64,000 nt of DNA. Source: an uncultured Bacteroidia bacterium. GTDB lineage: Bacteria; Bacteroidota; Bacteroidia; Bacteroidales; CAJPTX01. The stretch covers positions 1-64,000 of the forward strand of contig CALHSW010000050.1 in NCBI GenBank assembly GCA_938038735.1, in the 5' to 3' direction. The notes under the pieces were generated by a model. The model had not been told where the DNA came from, searched no databases, and worked only from the letters and a program-made list of their open reading frames with translations. The position numbers were made by a program, and so were the translations under genes. Positions 24,532 through 34,430 of the stretch are shown here, one piece after another (position 1 is the stretch's first letter; every line of letters begins with the position of its first letter).

Positions 24532-27500
24532 ATGAGAAAGTGTTTGCTTTTACTCTTTGCCTTCGCTGCGAGCGTTAGTACGCTCCTGGCGCAGGAGGCA
24601 GTGCGGTTCGGGCAGTACACCGTGGTGCCCGAACAGAACGTGACGCAGCGCACGCGTGCAGGTGCGCAGAATGTGCTGTCGGCGATTACACCGGCTGGTG
24701 GAAAGGTGAATGTGCTGATGCAGTTCAAGAAAGCACCTGATGCAATGGCGTTGCGGCAGTTAGCGGCTGCAGGCGTAGTGCTAGAGGGCTACGTGGGTGG
24801 CAATGCCTACTACGCGCAGGTGGCGCAAGGGAAGCGGCCGAGCGACTTTGCTAAGCACAGCGCGACATCAGTTATAGCCATGCGCCCCGAGTGGAAGGTG
24901 TCGTCCCTTTTAGAGGCGGGGCGAGTGCCAGCATGGGCAGACCGGGGCAATGGACGCGTAGCTGTGACCCTTAGTTGGTTCTCTAACGTCGATGGAGCTT
25001 TTGTAAAGGACTATGTCACTTCACATGGCTACGTCTTGCGGTCACTCTCAGATCGGTTAGCCCAGGCCGAGGTTGAGGGGCCTCTTGATGAAATTCATAG
25101 TATTGCGGCGGAGCCTTGGGTGCGCCGCTTGAAACCAGTGGATCCACCGCAGGAGCTGAACAATAATTATGGCCGAGTGCTGGGCGGTGGTAGCTATCTA
25201 AGCGTGCCATCGTCGCTTGGAGGGCGCGGCCTGACAGGCAGGGGGGTGCGAGTAGGGCTGTGGGATGGCAATGTGGAAAACCACGTTGATTTTGGAAACA
25301 GGCTCCATGTGCTAGAGTTTGAATCAAGCATTAAGGAGTCAGAAGGTCATGGTATTCATACCGCGGGTACGATAGCGGGTGCGGGGTTGCTAAATGCCAA
25401 GGCGCGTGGCATTGCGCCGGCGGTAGAGCTGTACGCAATGAACTTTGGTATGCAGAGCAATGGGCTAATGGTGGCCGAGGAGGTGCAGGAATTATATCAG
25501 AAGTACAACATAGCCCTCACCTCGAACTCGTATGGGTACCATATGAGGCGTCTGTGTGCACACTACGAAAAGTTGTCTTACTCGTTTGTTGGCGCTTTCA
25601 ACACAGACCTCCTTTCGGAGTGGTATCCGGATATGACGCATGTGTATGCGGCTGGCAACGATCAAGGGGAGTGCGGTAAGGATTACGGATCGTCAACGTG
25701 CCGGTCAAAGAATGCGATATACGTCGGGGCGGTCGATGCGAATGGGAAAATGTCGACATTCTCAAGCTGGGGCCCTATGGATGATGGGCGTTTAATTCCA
25801 ACTGTATCCGCCAAGGGGGTAGCCACGCTCTCTACGGTGGCCAATAATGGCTATGAAGCAATGAATGGCACCTCTATGGCGTGCCCGATTGTGACGGGGC
25901 TGACTGCGTTGCTCACGGAGCGTTACCATCAACTGAATGGAGGGCAGCATATGAACTCTGCCCTCGTGAAAGGGGTTTTGGCTAACACGGCTGACGATAA
26001 GGGGAACGAGGGTCCCGATTATCAGTATGGGTATGGCATAGTGAATGCAACCGCCGCCGTGAAGGTGATAGAGAATGGGTGGTATAAGAATGATACTGTG
26101 GTGAATGGAACGCCAGTAGCTCCCTTCAAGATAGCGGTACCCGCAGGGGTGAAGCAGCTGCGCGTGATGCTCACCTGGATTGACCCAGCCATTGACAAGG
26201 AGTATGCCTATGGGGCTCCTGCACTTATAAACGACCTTGACCTCTCGGTGCTCGTGGGCGGAACTGCTGTGCAGCCCTGGGTGCTTGACCCTACGCAGCC
26301 CGCGGCCAAAGCAACACGGGGCGTTGATGCCATTAATAATATTGAGCAGGTGGTGGTAGACCTCCCTGCGGCGGGTGATGCAATTGTGACGGTAGGCGGG
26401 CACGATAAGATTAAGGAGGGGGAGAAGCAAGGCTATACGCTAACGTGGTATTTTGAGTATGGCGACCCTGTGCTGCTGAGCCCCGTGGGGGGAGAGCTCT
26501 TCTCGCCCGGAGAAAAGATATTGCTACGGGCAGATAACCTTGAGGGCGAGACGAAGGCTGAAATCTCTTACGATGGGGGGAGTAGCTATAAGTACATGGG
26601 GAAGGTGAGTTCGCTATACGCTTCCTTCATGCCCCTACCTAAGGATGCCAAAACCACGCGGGACGCAAGGATTCGTTTGAGCGACTCCAAAGGCAACGTA
26701 TTGGTGAATGCGCATCCATTCATTATCGCAGGGCAGCCGCAGAATTTGAAGTACAGTGCTACAATGTGCTCATTGGATAGCTGGAAGCTGACGTGGGACG
26801 TGGTCGAAGGGGCGACACAGTACGCAGTGATGAAAGCCGATGTGCCAGCGGGAACTTGGAAAGAGATAGCGGAATCAGCTACCGCGGAATATGCAATACC
26901 GTCGAACCAAATAGAGATAGGAGGTCGCAATGTGTATGCAGTGGCGGTGAAGATGGGGGATGGACAGTATGGTCCGCGCTCGCTGGGGGTGCTGGTAGCG
27001 CAGCCGACCCCGGTAACGGTGGCGGCAGCCGATTTGCCGTATGAAGAGACCTTCGTTACCCTCCCGCTTGTAGGAGGGACAATAGATGCGGGGGCGAGTC
27101 TGAGTCTACAGTACGGAGAGACACCAGCCTCGGTGGGACTGCCGTTGGGGTCAAGAATGGTGGCTGCGCGGGTGAGGATTGGATCGGGGAAAGCCCTATT
27201 TGAGGATCCCGCCAATGTGCTTTCTGTCAGGGTTTGCAAAATGGATTTGAGCGGTGTTGCTGCGGGAACGCATTTGGTGTTCCGCGCCATAGGGTTGATG
27301 TCGCAAACCAAGAAGGAAAATGGAGCACAGATGCGGCTAAGGGCTAATGGGAATCTGGTGAAGCTCACTATGGGGCAGGATTCCTACGCCGCTACGGGCA
27401 AAGTTGCGGAGATGTATTGGGACCTGCGCGATTACGCAGGCCAGGCCGATGTGCAGCTGGAATTGCAGTACGCTTGCCATGAGAAGGACTGCGCCTTAAT

Positions 27501-30500
27501 CCTTTTAGGGTTCTCTATTCTTGAGGCAACGCAGGAGCCAGAGGTTGGGCTGTATGTGAGCGAGAAAGCTGTGCCCCCAAAGGTTAATATGGGGGTTGAG
27601 GCACTGCCGGTGTTGGTGTATAGCGGCTCGGAGAAGGCTGTGGAGAGCGTGCCGGTGGTGGTGCTGCTTGATGGCAAGGTGGCGGCGAGTGCCGTGGTGA
27701 AGGATCTGAAACCCTACGAGGAGCGAGAGATAACCATCCCGGTTGATTTTTCAACCGATGAGGCCGATGGGCATATTTTCAAGGTTGAGGTGAGGGCCAC
27801 GGTGGAAGGGGATAAACATCCCCGAAATAATTCGGCGAGCATAGAGGTTTACAATATGGGGGCGATTTACGCACACCCCGAGACGGTGATGCGAGAGACT
27901 ATATTGGGTCCGCTCCCGGATGATCCTAAAGTGGAGGTGCAGGTGGATGGCGCAATGGTGTGTGCCGACATGGGCGGATTGCTCCGAGGCTACAGCGGTC
28001 TGCAGATGGCTTCGGTGCATTTTATTCCTAAAGACCCCACCAAAACGGTGCAGATTACCTTTAGCGAATGGGGGTTCGGCCAGAAAGATCTTCTGAAGCT
28101 CTATGCTACCGACTTGATGTCTCCGTTCAACTATAAAGGTGCTACGGTGTCGCACGAATTGATGGGGGAGGGAGACGGAACGCCCTTCACTATTCTCTCT
28201 CAGGCGAAGGATGGAGGTATATACATGGTATTTCTTGCGGAAAAAGGGGGAGATGCATCGAAGAAAAGGGGCTGGAAGGCGACAGTGCAGGAAGTGCCTA
28301 AGATGAACTACCTCACATTAGCACCTATTACGGTGGCAAGTCACTACCCTAAGGGAGAAGCCGAGATTAAGATAAAGATGAAGAATCATACCGGGGTTCA
28401 GCAGACAAAAGTTGACGGTGAGATGAAGATTGAAGGGGAGAAGGAGCCGGTGCGCTTTGAAATCCCATCAATAGCTGCTAATCAAGAGTTGGAGTTTACC
28501 ATCCCAAGTAAGGTGAAAGTTCCCTATCCGTGGCTGGGGACGATTTCTGTGACAGTGTATGGTTCCGATACAGATTTGTCGGATAATAAGCAGAAGGTTA
28601 CCATTCGAAACGATAAGTTTTGGTACGGTGGAACGTTGAATGACTCCAGGAATCAAGGTCTGCTGAAAGCAGATGTGGCACCGAGCAAGGTGAATTTCTT
28701 GGGCGTTACCAACGATACGGAGCTTACCTACCATATGGACAAGAAGCTTACTTTTTACACAGGAACCGTGAATCCTCTACATGTGTTGTTGCAGAAAGAG
28801 GTGAAGGAGGAGAATTTACCGGCTACGCTCCATGTTTGGATTGACGTGGACGAGAGCGATGGTGAGCTTAAAAACGTAGCCCCGGAGTACTACTCGGTTG
28901 CACTGGAGAAGGGTAAGACAGAGTTCCCCCTTGAAATTGACCTAACAGGGCAGCAGCCCGGTGAACGGCGCATGCGTATTGCGGTACTCCCAGGGGGAGA
29001 GACTGAGCGAGACCAATTTATTAAGGGAGAGAAATTACCGTGGGGACGTGCCGTGGATATTACAGCGGTTATTAAGGAGGGCGCAAATCCTGCGGTGAAC
29101 GATTTAGGTGTGCGTTTATTTACCAAGATTGCGTCGGGCGAAAATCTTGGCAAGCAGGAGGTGTCGCTTACCATTGATAACCATGGCCATGCCGCCGCGA
29201 GTAATTTTGAAATAAAGCTTCTAGTGAATGGGGAGGAAAAGGTAAAGGAGACAGTGACGCAAACGATACCACCATTTGATGGTAGCTTGTTGTATACTTT
29301 TTCTGAGAAGGTTGATTTGAGCGAGGTGGGCAAGGAGTACCAGCTCATGGTGCAGCTCCCTGACGATGGGGTAATGGAGAACAACACTGTGGAACAGAGG
29401 GTGGTGTCGCTCCCGGAGCAGGCCACGGATAAGCTCTACGCATTGGACTTCAAGCGGGTGAAGGGGGAATGCGTGGATTATGCACCGATTACATTCAAAT
29501 ATAACAATAAAGCAACGCTGGAGGGTTGGTTCTTCCTTAGAAAGCAACAGAACGCATTGCTATTCAAGGCAGATGGGTTGCTCGTGGTTGCTACTGCTAA
29601 TACAGGGGATTTACCCAATAATGCGGTGGCGGTATTGTCGGGGGATAGTCAGCTCGATGTAACTGAAGCCGGGATGCTTATGCCGGGGCAGTTCCATCAT
29701 GTGGCCATTACCTTTGAAACCGTTGGCTTTTTTATTTCAAAATCAACAATAGTCAAGGTGTATATCGATGGCAAGGCGGTGCCCATGAGGAAAAAGCAGG
29801 GAGGTTGGGTACCTGACTTTGCCCATCTGACGCAGGCGATGCAGCTTGATGGCCAGGTTAAGATGATGCGGGTGTGGGATAAGGTGCTGACAGAGAGCCA
29901 AATTGCATCGCAGATGGGTAAGAGCATTCGGGATGGCGTGTCGGGCAAGCTGCCGAGTGGTTGCATTGCGGAGTACTTGATGAACGAAGGGGCGTATGGC
30001 TATATCGCTTCGGGAAGCGACTTGGCGAAGCTCGTGAGCGATCGGGTTGGTAGTCAAGATGAGAATATATGGGTAAATCTTGCTGATCGGTTGGTGGGAG
30101 GTGTGAGTTTTGAGGGGCAGGTGATACCGTCAAAGCTTGAAGACGATGGGGCGATATCCTTCCTCATGCCGCATGGCTATGATGCTACGAAGCCTCTGAA
30201 GGGACAGATTGTAACGCTATGGCCGGATACAAAACTGGAGTACAATGGAGCAGAGGTGGATGCAAACACTGAGTTTGATTTCAGTAATGCATCCAACGAG
30301 ATAGAGCTGAGGGCATCCGTTACGATGTTTGGCGTTACAATGCAGCAGGATGTGAAGGTGCGTCTCGTTCTTGACAAGCAGGATGGGACTAAGATAGTCA
30401 AAGTAAATCTCTTGGCTGCTGACAACAATGGATTAAAGGGCGATGTACGGGTTGTAAACCCTGGACAAACGATACGCTTGGAGGGTGTAGAAGAGGTAAC

Positions 30501-33500
30501 GGCAGGGTCGTTTGCCGATGTGTGTAAGTGCGTGCTTGAACTCGAGGAGCTATCGCCAGCGGCAACCGTTCACTATAAAGACCAAGCGGTCGGGCAGGGG
30601 GGTAAGCTTGTGATAGACCTGACGGAGCCTGCTATAGTGAAGGTATTGGCGGAGAACCAGAGGGATTTCCAACTCTATACGGTGCAGATAGAGAAACCAC
30701 AAACAATCCAGTGGGAAACGAGCGATTTGAGCTATGTCTTTGCTGCCACCACTGTGCAGATGGATGCCAAGAGCAGCGCGCCTGGCGTGCCGATAGTGTA
30801 CCGATCGAAGGATGAGCATGTGGTGACAATTGACGGCGAGGGAAGGCTGCGAATAGGCGGAGTTGGTGAAACGGAGATTACGGCCCTAGCCGCAGCCTCT
30901 GGGGTGTACGCTGCGGCTGCGCCAGTGAGCCGTAAGGTAAAAGTGACTCCCGCTGCGCTGACGGTTCGCCCGAGCGCGATGGAGATGGAGGAGGGGGGCG
31001 AGGCTCCCTCCGTGGAGTTAGAATTTGAAGGCTTGCAGTTCAACGAGAAGGAACTGATGTTCCAGCCGATAGAGTATGCAATCTATAGGGATGCTGCGAC
31101 AGTGTGGACCCCCGCTGTGGGAACGCTAGGCGAGGGAGAGTACGAGGTAAAACCGTTGCATTACACGGATCCCTATGCCGATGGAAACTATGTGGTGACG
31201 CTGGCGAGTGGTAAGCTGGTGGTGAAGCCATCGTTGAAGAATAAACGGGTAACCTTCGTGGTGGTGGATGTCAGTGGCGGTGCTGCATTGGTGGGGGCAA
31301 AGGTGGAAATTCAGGGGATGACGCTGGGCACTGGAAGCGAGGGAAAGGTCAGCGTGACTCTTGCGCCTGCGGCCTACAGCTACAGCGTAGTGATGGATGG
31401 CTACGCCGTTGGAACGGGCAAGGTGACAGTGGCAGATGTAGACCAAGAGGTGAAGGTAGAGCTTAAGAAGTTGGAGGTGCTGCTAGCTTACGAGACGGAC
31501 GGTAATGGCATGATAGGTCTCGGTGCGGCGAAGCAGCGTTTGCCGAAGGGCGGCACGGGTGAAAAGGTGGTGGCGGTGCCGAAGCAAGGGTATCGTTTTG
31601 CCAAGTGGGAGGACGGAAACACCGCAGCCGAGCGGCAGGATAGCGAAGTACAGGCTGATGCTGTCCACACGGCGAGCTTTGAGCCGATAACCTATGCGCT
31701 GGAGTACGCAGTGGCTGAGGGAGGTGAGTTTGCCGACGGCAGCACTGCGAAGAAGAGCCAAAAGGTGACACCAGGACAGGCAGGGACTGAAGTGGAGGTG
31801 AGGGCGAAGGCCGGGTACTTCTTCGCGGGTTGGAGCGATGGCGTTTCAACGTTAAAGCGTAAAGACACCCCGACAGGAGATCGTTCGGTAGAGGCAAAGT
31901 TCTACAAAGCGTTTGCGCTGCCCTTGGTTGAAAACTTTGAGCAGTCAACATTACTGCCCTTCGCCTGGCTGGTGGAGAACTATTCAACATCTACGAAATA
32001 TGCTTTGTGGAGGGTTGGTAAGGATAAGCGCTATAACACCAATACGGGGCGATGCGCCTACGTCAATTGTAACGATGCGCCTGATTTTGCTGCTAAAACA
32101 GATGCAGGCCTACTGACACCTTGGATTGCCATTGCGAATTTGGACGGAGATCTAGAGATCTCTTTCACTTTCTATCTTTCTGTATACGCTGCATCAAGAG
32201 TGCAGGCTCAGCTTGAGTATAGAACCGAGGAGAGCGTGACGGCGTGGAAAACGTTGAAGAAGTACGGAGGGACTCCGAAAGGTACGCCTGTGAAGGAGGG
32301 ACTAGAGATGTCCCAGCTGGTTGGTAAGGAGTATGTGCAGCTCAGATGGGTATATAGAGCTGGCTGGGATGATGGCATAGCCGTAGATAACATCTCTGTA
32401 GGTGTCAAGGGCAAGGCTACAATCGTTTATGTGGCGGGCGAGGGTGGCAAGGTAACCACTAAGCCTGATGACCCAAGCGCAGCAGCCAAGGAGTTAACGG
32501 TTACCACAGTGCCTGGCACGTTAGGCGATGAGGTGACGGCGGTGCCAGATGGTGGCTACAGATTTGATAGGTGGGACGACCTAAAGAAGGAGAAGGCAAG
32601 GAGGGACAACGCCAACGGACGCTATACGGCACTCTTCTTGAAGGATAGTAAAACCTTCACGCTTGTCTACACTAGCAGCTCCGAGGGAACGCTCCGGGGG
32701 TTGAACTTTCAGAAGGTGAAAGAGGGAAGCAATGGCGTCCCCATTACGGCAGTTGCCAACGCTGGCTACCGTTTCGTGAAGTGGAGCGATGGAAGTACAG
32801 ATAATCCGCGTACCGACAAGGCTGTGCAAGAGAACATTGAGGTTACTGCGCACTACGCCAAAACCTGCAAGCTGGAAGTGCTGAGCGTGCTGGCGGATGG
32901 GTCTGCCTTTGAAGAGGGGGGAGCAACGGTGACGGATGCTACAACACAAGAGGAGCTCCAAAAGGTGTATGCGGGTCAGCAGATAGCGGTGGAGGCGAAG
33001 AGCGTTAAAGGCTACGATGCGAGCGTGCAGGTGGAGGGGGCAACGTTAGGTGCTGATGGAGTGTACGTGGTATCCGACGATGTGAAGGTGACGGTGACCT
33101 ACACAGTACAGCCTAAGACGGCCACCCTTACGTTCGTGGTGAAGGAGGCGGCTGGCGCGGTGCAGGGCGCAAAGGTGATGGTGGACGGCGTGCCAGACCC
33201 GCAGATGACCGACGCGGACGGCGTGGCGAAGTTTGAGAAGCTAGCGATTGGCAATCAGTACAGCTACACGGTGAGCAAGGAAGGCTACAAGGAGGCCAAG
33301 GGGGCTGTGAAGCTTGATGGCGATGCAACGCAAGAGGTGACGCTGGAGAAGGAGATGCCGCAGCCTCAGACGGCCACCCTTACGTTCGTGGTGAAGGAGG
33401 CGGCTGGCGCGGTGCAGGGCGCAAAGGTGATGGTGGACGGCGTGGCCGACCCGCAGGTGACCGGCGCGGATGGCGTGGCGAAGTTTGAGAAACTAGCGAT

Positions 33501-33870
33501 TGGCAATCAGTACAGCTATACGGTGAGCAAGGAAGGCTACAAGGAGGCCAAGGGGGCTGTGACGCTCAATGGCGATGCAACGCAAGAGGTGATGCTAGAG
33601 CCGGGGTCAACCCCTGTAGAGTCGTTGGTACTGAGAGAGGTGACGCTGCGACCGAACCCTGCAAAGACGATTCTTCTCGTGGAGCATGCGGAAGCCGTGG
33701 AGCGCATGTCTGTGGTTTCGTTGGGCGGAGCTACGTTGCTGCGTCATGACAACGTTGCGGGCGAGGCAACGGTGCGCATCGCGGTGGAGGGGCTGGCAGA
33801 GGGTATGTACCTGCTGCGGGTAGAGGCTGAGGGAACGACCCGGGTGATACCGTTCGCAGTGGAGCGTTAG
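24532..33870 (+). CDS. Giant subtilisin-like (S8) multidomain protein with T9SS C-terminal sorting domain
   Basis: A 3112-residue secreted protein. A Sec signal peptide (residues 1-20, cut at LLA/QE) is followed by an S8 peptidase domain whose triad is visible as D245 (VGLWDGN), H273 (GHGIHTAGT) and S448 (GTSMACP). After the peptidase come a C-terminal jelly-roll-like part, fibronectin/CARDB-like segments, a LamG/concanavalin-like domain near 1630-1750 (LEGWFFLRKQQNALLF) and a bacterial Ig/MBG-like stretch near 2140-2235. Then come repeated YRFAKWEDG/YRFVKWSDG modules, a cleaved-adhesin-like domain near 2460-2620, and two PEGA-like repeats. The final 80 residues are a T9SS type A sorting domain (RPNPAKT ... 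GEATVRIAVEGLAEGMYLLRVEAEG). It should be exported across the outer membrane and anchored or released. Substrate is unknown. Confidence 0.85.
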   Translation: MRKCLLLLFAFAASVSTLLAQEAVRFGQYTVVPEQNVTQRTRAGAQNVLSAITPAGGKVNVLMQFKKAPDAMALRQLAAAGVVLEGYVGGNAYYAQVAQGKRPSDFAKHSATSVIAMRPEWKVSSLLEAGRVPAWADRGNGRVAVTLSWFSNVDGAFVKDYVTSHGYVLRSLSDRLAQAEVEGPLDEIHSIAAEPWVRRLKPVDPPQELNNNYGRVLGGGSYLSVPSSLGGRGLTGRGVRVGLWDGNVENHVDFGNRLHVLEFESSIKESEGHGIHTAGTIAGAGLLNAKARGIAPAVELYAMNFGMQSNGLMVAEEVQELYQKYNIALTSNSYGYHMRRLCAHYEKLSYSFVGAFNTDLLSEWYPDMTHVYAAGNDQGECGKDYGSSTCRSKNAIYVGAVDANGKMSTFSSWGPMDDGRLIPTVSAKGVATLSTVANNGYEAMNGTSMACPIVTGLTALLTERYHQLNGGQHMNSALVKGVLANTADDKGNEGPDYQYGYGIVNATAAVKVIENGWYKNDTVVNGTPVAPFKIAVPAGVKQLRVMLTWIDPAIDKEYAYGAPALINDLDLSVLVGGTAVQPWVLDPTQPAAKATRGVDAINNIEQVVVDLPAAGDAIVTVGGHDKIKEGEKQGYTLTWYFEYGDPVLLSPVGGELFSPGEKILLRADNLEGETKAEISYDGGSSYKYMGKVSSLYASFMPLPKDAKTTRDARIRLSDSKGNVLVNAHPFIIAGQPQNLKYSATMCSLDSWKLTWDVVEGATQYAVMKADVPAGTWKEIAESATAEYAIPSNQIEIGGRNVYAVAVKMGDGQYGPRSLGVLVAQPTPVTVAAADLPYEETFVTLPLVGGTIDAGASLSLQYGETPASVGLPLGSRMVAARVRIGSGKALFEDPANVLSVRVCKMDLSGVAAGTHLVFRAIGLMSQTKKENGAQMRLRANGNLVKLTMGQDSYAATGKVAEMYWDLRDYAGQADVQLELQYACHEKDCALILLGFSILEATQEPEVGLYVSEKAVPPKVNMGVEALPVLVYSGSEKAVESVPVVVLLDGKVAASAVVKDLKPYEEREITIPVDFSTDEADGHIFKVEVRATVEGDKHPRNNSASIEVYNMGAIYAHPETVMRETILGPLPDDPKVEVQVDGAMVCADMGGLLRGYSGLQMASVHFIPKDPTKTVQITFSEWGFGQKDLLKLYATDLMSPFNYKGATVSHELMGEGDGTPFTILSQAKDGGIYMVFLAEKGGDASKKRGWKATVQEVPKMNYLTLAPITVASHYPKGEAEIKIKMKNHTGVQQTKVDGEMKIEGEKEPVRFEIPSIAANQELEFTIPSKVKVPYPWLGTISVTVYGSDTDLSDNKQKVTIRNDKFWYGGTLNDSRNQGLLKADVAPSKVNFLGVTNDTELTYHMDKKLTFYTGTVNPLHVLLQKEVKEENLPATLHVWIDVDESDGELKNVAPEYYSVALEKGKTEFPLEIDLTGQQPGERRMRIAVLPGGETERDQFIKGEKLPWGRAVDITAVIKEGANPAVNDLGVRLFTKIASGENLGKQEVSLTIDNHGHAAASNFEIKLLVNGEEKVKETVTQTIPPFDGSLLYTFSEKVDLSEVGKEYQLMVQLPDDGVMENNTVEQRVVSLPEQATDKLYALDFKRVKGECVDYAPITFKYNNKATLEGWFFLRKQQNALLFKADGLLVVATANTGDLPNNAVAVLSGDSQLDVTEAGMLMPGQFHHVAITFETVGFFISKSTIVKVYIDGKAVPMRKKQGGWVPDFAHLTQAMQLDGQVKMMRVWDKVLTESQIASQMGKSIRDGVSGKLPSGCIAEYLMNEGAYGYIASGSDLAKLVSDRVGSQDENIWVNLADRLVGGVSFEGQVIPSKLEDDGAISFLMPHGYDATKPLKGQIVTLWPDTKLEYNGAEVDANTEFDFSNASNEIELRASVTMFGVTMQQDVKVRLVLDKQDGTKIVKVNLLAADNNGLKGDVRVVNPGQTIRLEGVEEVTAGSFADVCKCVLELEELSPAATVHYKDQAVGQGGKLVIDLTEPAIVKVLAENQRDFQLYTVQIEKPQTIQWETSDLSYVFAATTVQMDAKSSAPGVPIVYRSKDEHVVTIDGEGRLRIGGVGETEITALAAASGVYAAAAPVSRKVKVTPAALTVRPSAMEMEEGGEAPSVELEFEGLQFNEKELMFQPIEYAIYRDAATVWTPAVGTLGEGEYEVKPLHYTDPYADGNYVVTLASGKLVVKPSLKNKRVTFVVVDVSGGAALVGAKVEIQGMTLGTGSEGKVSVTLAPAAYSYSVVMDGYAVGTGKVTVADVDQEVKVELKKLEVLLAYETDGNGMIGLGAAKQRLPKGGTGEKVVAVPKQGYRFAKWEDGNTAAERQDSEVQADAVHTASFEPITYALEYAVAEGGEFADGSTAKKSQKVTPGQAGTEVEVRAKAGYFFAGWSDGVSTLKRKDTPTGDRSVEAKFYKAFALPLVENFEQSTLLPFAWLVENYSTSTKYALWRVGKDKRYNTNTGRCAYVNCNDAPDFAAKTDAGLLTPWIAIANLDGDLEISFTFYLSVYAASRVQAQLEYRTEESVTAWKTLKKYGGTPKGTPVKEGLEMSQLVGKEYVQLRWVYRAGWDDGIAVDNISVGVKGKATIVYVAGEGGKVTTKPDDPSAAAKELTVTTVPGTLGDEVTAVPDGGYRFDRWDDLKKEKARRDNANGRYTALFLKDSKTFTLVYTSSSEGTLRGLNFQKVKEGSNGVPITAVANAGYRFVKWSDGSTDNPRTDKAVQENIEVTAHYAKTCKLEVLSVLADGSAFEEGGATVTDATTQEELQKVYAGQQIAVEAKSVKGYDASVQVEGATLGADGVYVVSDDVKVTVTYTVQPKTATLTFVVKEAAGAVQGAKVMVDGVPDPQMTDADGVAKFEKLAIGNQYSYTVSKEGYKEAKGAVKLDGDATQEVTLEKEMPQPQTATLTFVVKEAAGAVQGAKVMVDGVADPQVTGADGVAKFEKLAIGNQYSYTVSKEGYKEAKGAVTLNGDATQEVMLEPGSTPVESLVLREVTLRPNPAKTILLVEHAEAVERMSVVSLGGATLLRHDNVAGEATVRIAVEGLAEGMYLLRVEAEGTTRVIPFAVER
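33111..33602 (+). repeat. 252-bp tandem repeat inside the giant protease gene
   Basis: Two copies of an 84-codon unit start at 33111 and 33363 (both beginning GCCT-A/C-AGACGGCCACCC). They are nearly identical at the nucleotide level. The unit encodes a PEGA-like surface domain (ATLTFVVKEAAGAVQGAKVM ... NQYSYTVSKEGYKEAKGAV). The low divergence points to a recent duplication and possible copy-number variation. Confidence 0.9.
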
Positions 33871-33928
33871 CTAGGCTTTTCCGTTTGGTGACGGGAAAAT
33901 AGTAGAGAGCCGTAAAAGGATAGAAAAA

Positions 33929-33956
33929 GGCGGGGCCATTGCCCCGCCTTTTTTTT
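33929..33956 (+). terminator. Rho-independent terminator after the giant protease gene
   Basis: GGCGGGGC (33929-33936) pairs with GCCCCGCC (33941-33948) around CATT, followed by eight T residues. It is a strong, classical terminator 59 bases after the stop codon. Confidence 0.9.
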
Positions 33957-34172
33957 GCAATCGTTGCGCTTCGCTACGGTGCGTTTACCATTTAATGCGG
34001 CGAAGGGCCATCAGGGTCAGCCTTTCAGGCAAAAATCCAGCGGCCAGAAGCCCCTTGGCTATTCAAAGTCCGTTCTACGGGCGTGGCTGCATTACGGTAC
34101 CATGTGTCCGTTCTCGCATGAATTGACTTCTACCCATTGCTCCAAGATCGTTCGCACCAAACTCGGTTCAAA

Positions 34173-34220
34173 TTCGCATCAAATTCGGATTTCTCCGGAG
34201 AAATCCGAATTTGATGCGAA
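34173..34220. repeat. Perfect intergenic palindrome, copy 2
   Basis: The 24-bp arms (34173-34196 and 34197-34220) are exact reverse complements with no spacer, identical to the core of copies 1 and 3. The right flank GAGGGT differs by one base from the GGGGGT of the other two copies. The left flank is unrelated, so this copy has only the 48-bp core. Confidence 0.92.
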
Positions 34221-34329
34221 GAGGGTGCGAAGGAAGTGCAGGGTGCCCGGGAGTGGAAGGCTACGTGGAAATGCAAAATAGCGGAGAGAGTGTGGTAGCC
34301 CCGCTGTTTTGGATAGACAGCGCAAGGCG

Positions 34330-34347
34330 TTGTAACAAAAGTTACAA
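34330..34347. promoter_or_regulatory. Operator-like dyad upstream of the chemotaxis operon
   Basis: TTGTAAC and GTTACAA form a perfect 7-bp inverted repeat around AAAA, 84 bases before the first gene of the operon. The size and symmetry suit a dimeric regulator site. No regulator gene is nearby, so the role is inferred. Confidence 0.35.
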
Positions 34348-34430
34348 TGATATGGAAAGACGGGGCGTATTCTCCAGGAAAACGCAACTAAAAAGGTGTA
34401 ACCTTCGTTAGGGTTTGGGGAGGGAGGAGT

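Larger units (their letters stand above)
33957..34430. other. Intergenic region between protease and chemotaxis operon
   Basis: About 470 bp without a credible gene. It holds the palindrome at 34173-34220, a degenerate half-copy of its arm at 34151-34166 (TTCGCACCAAACTCGG against TTCGCATCAAATTCGG), and the dyad at 34330-34347. Short open frames here run through the palindrome on both strands and are not convincing. No TAnnTTTG element was found close to 34431. Confidence 0.6.
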
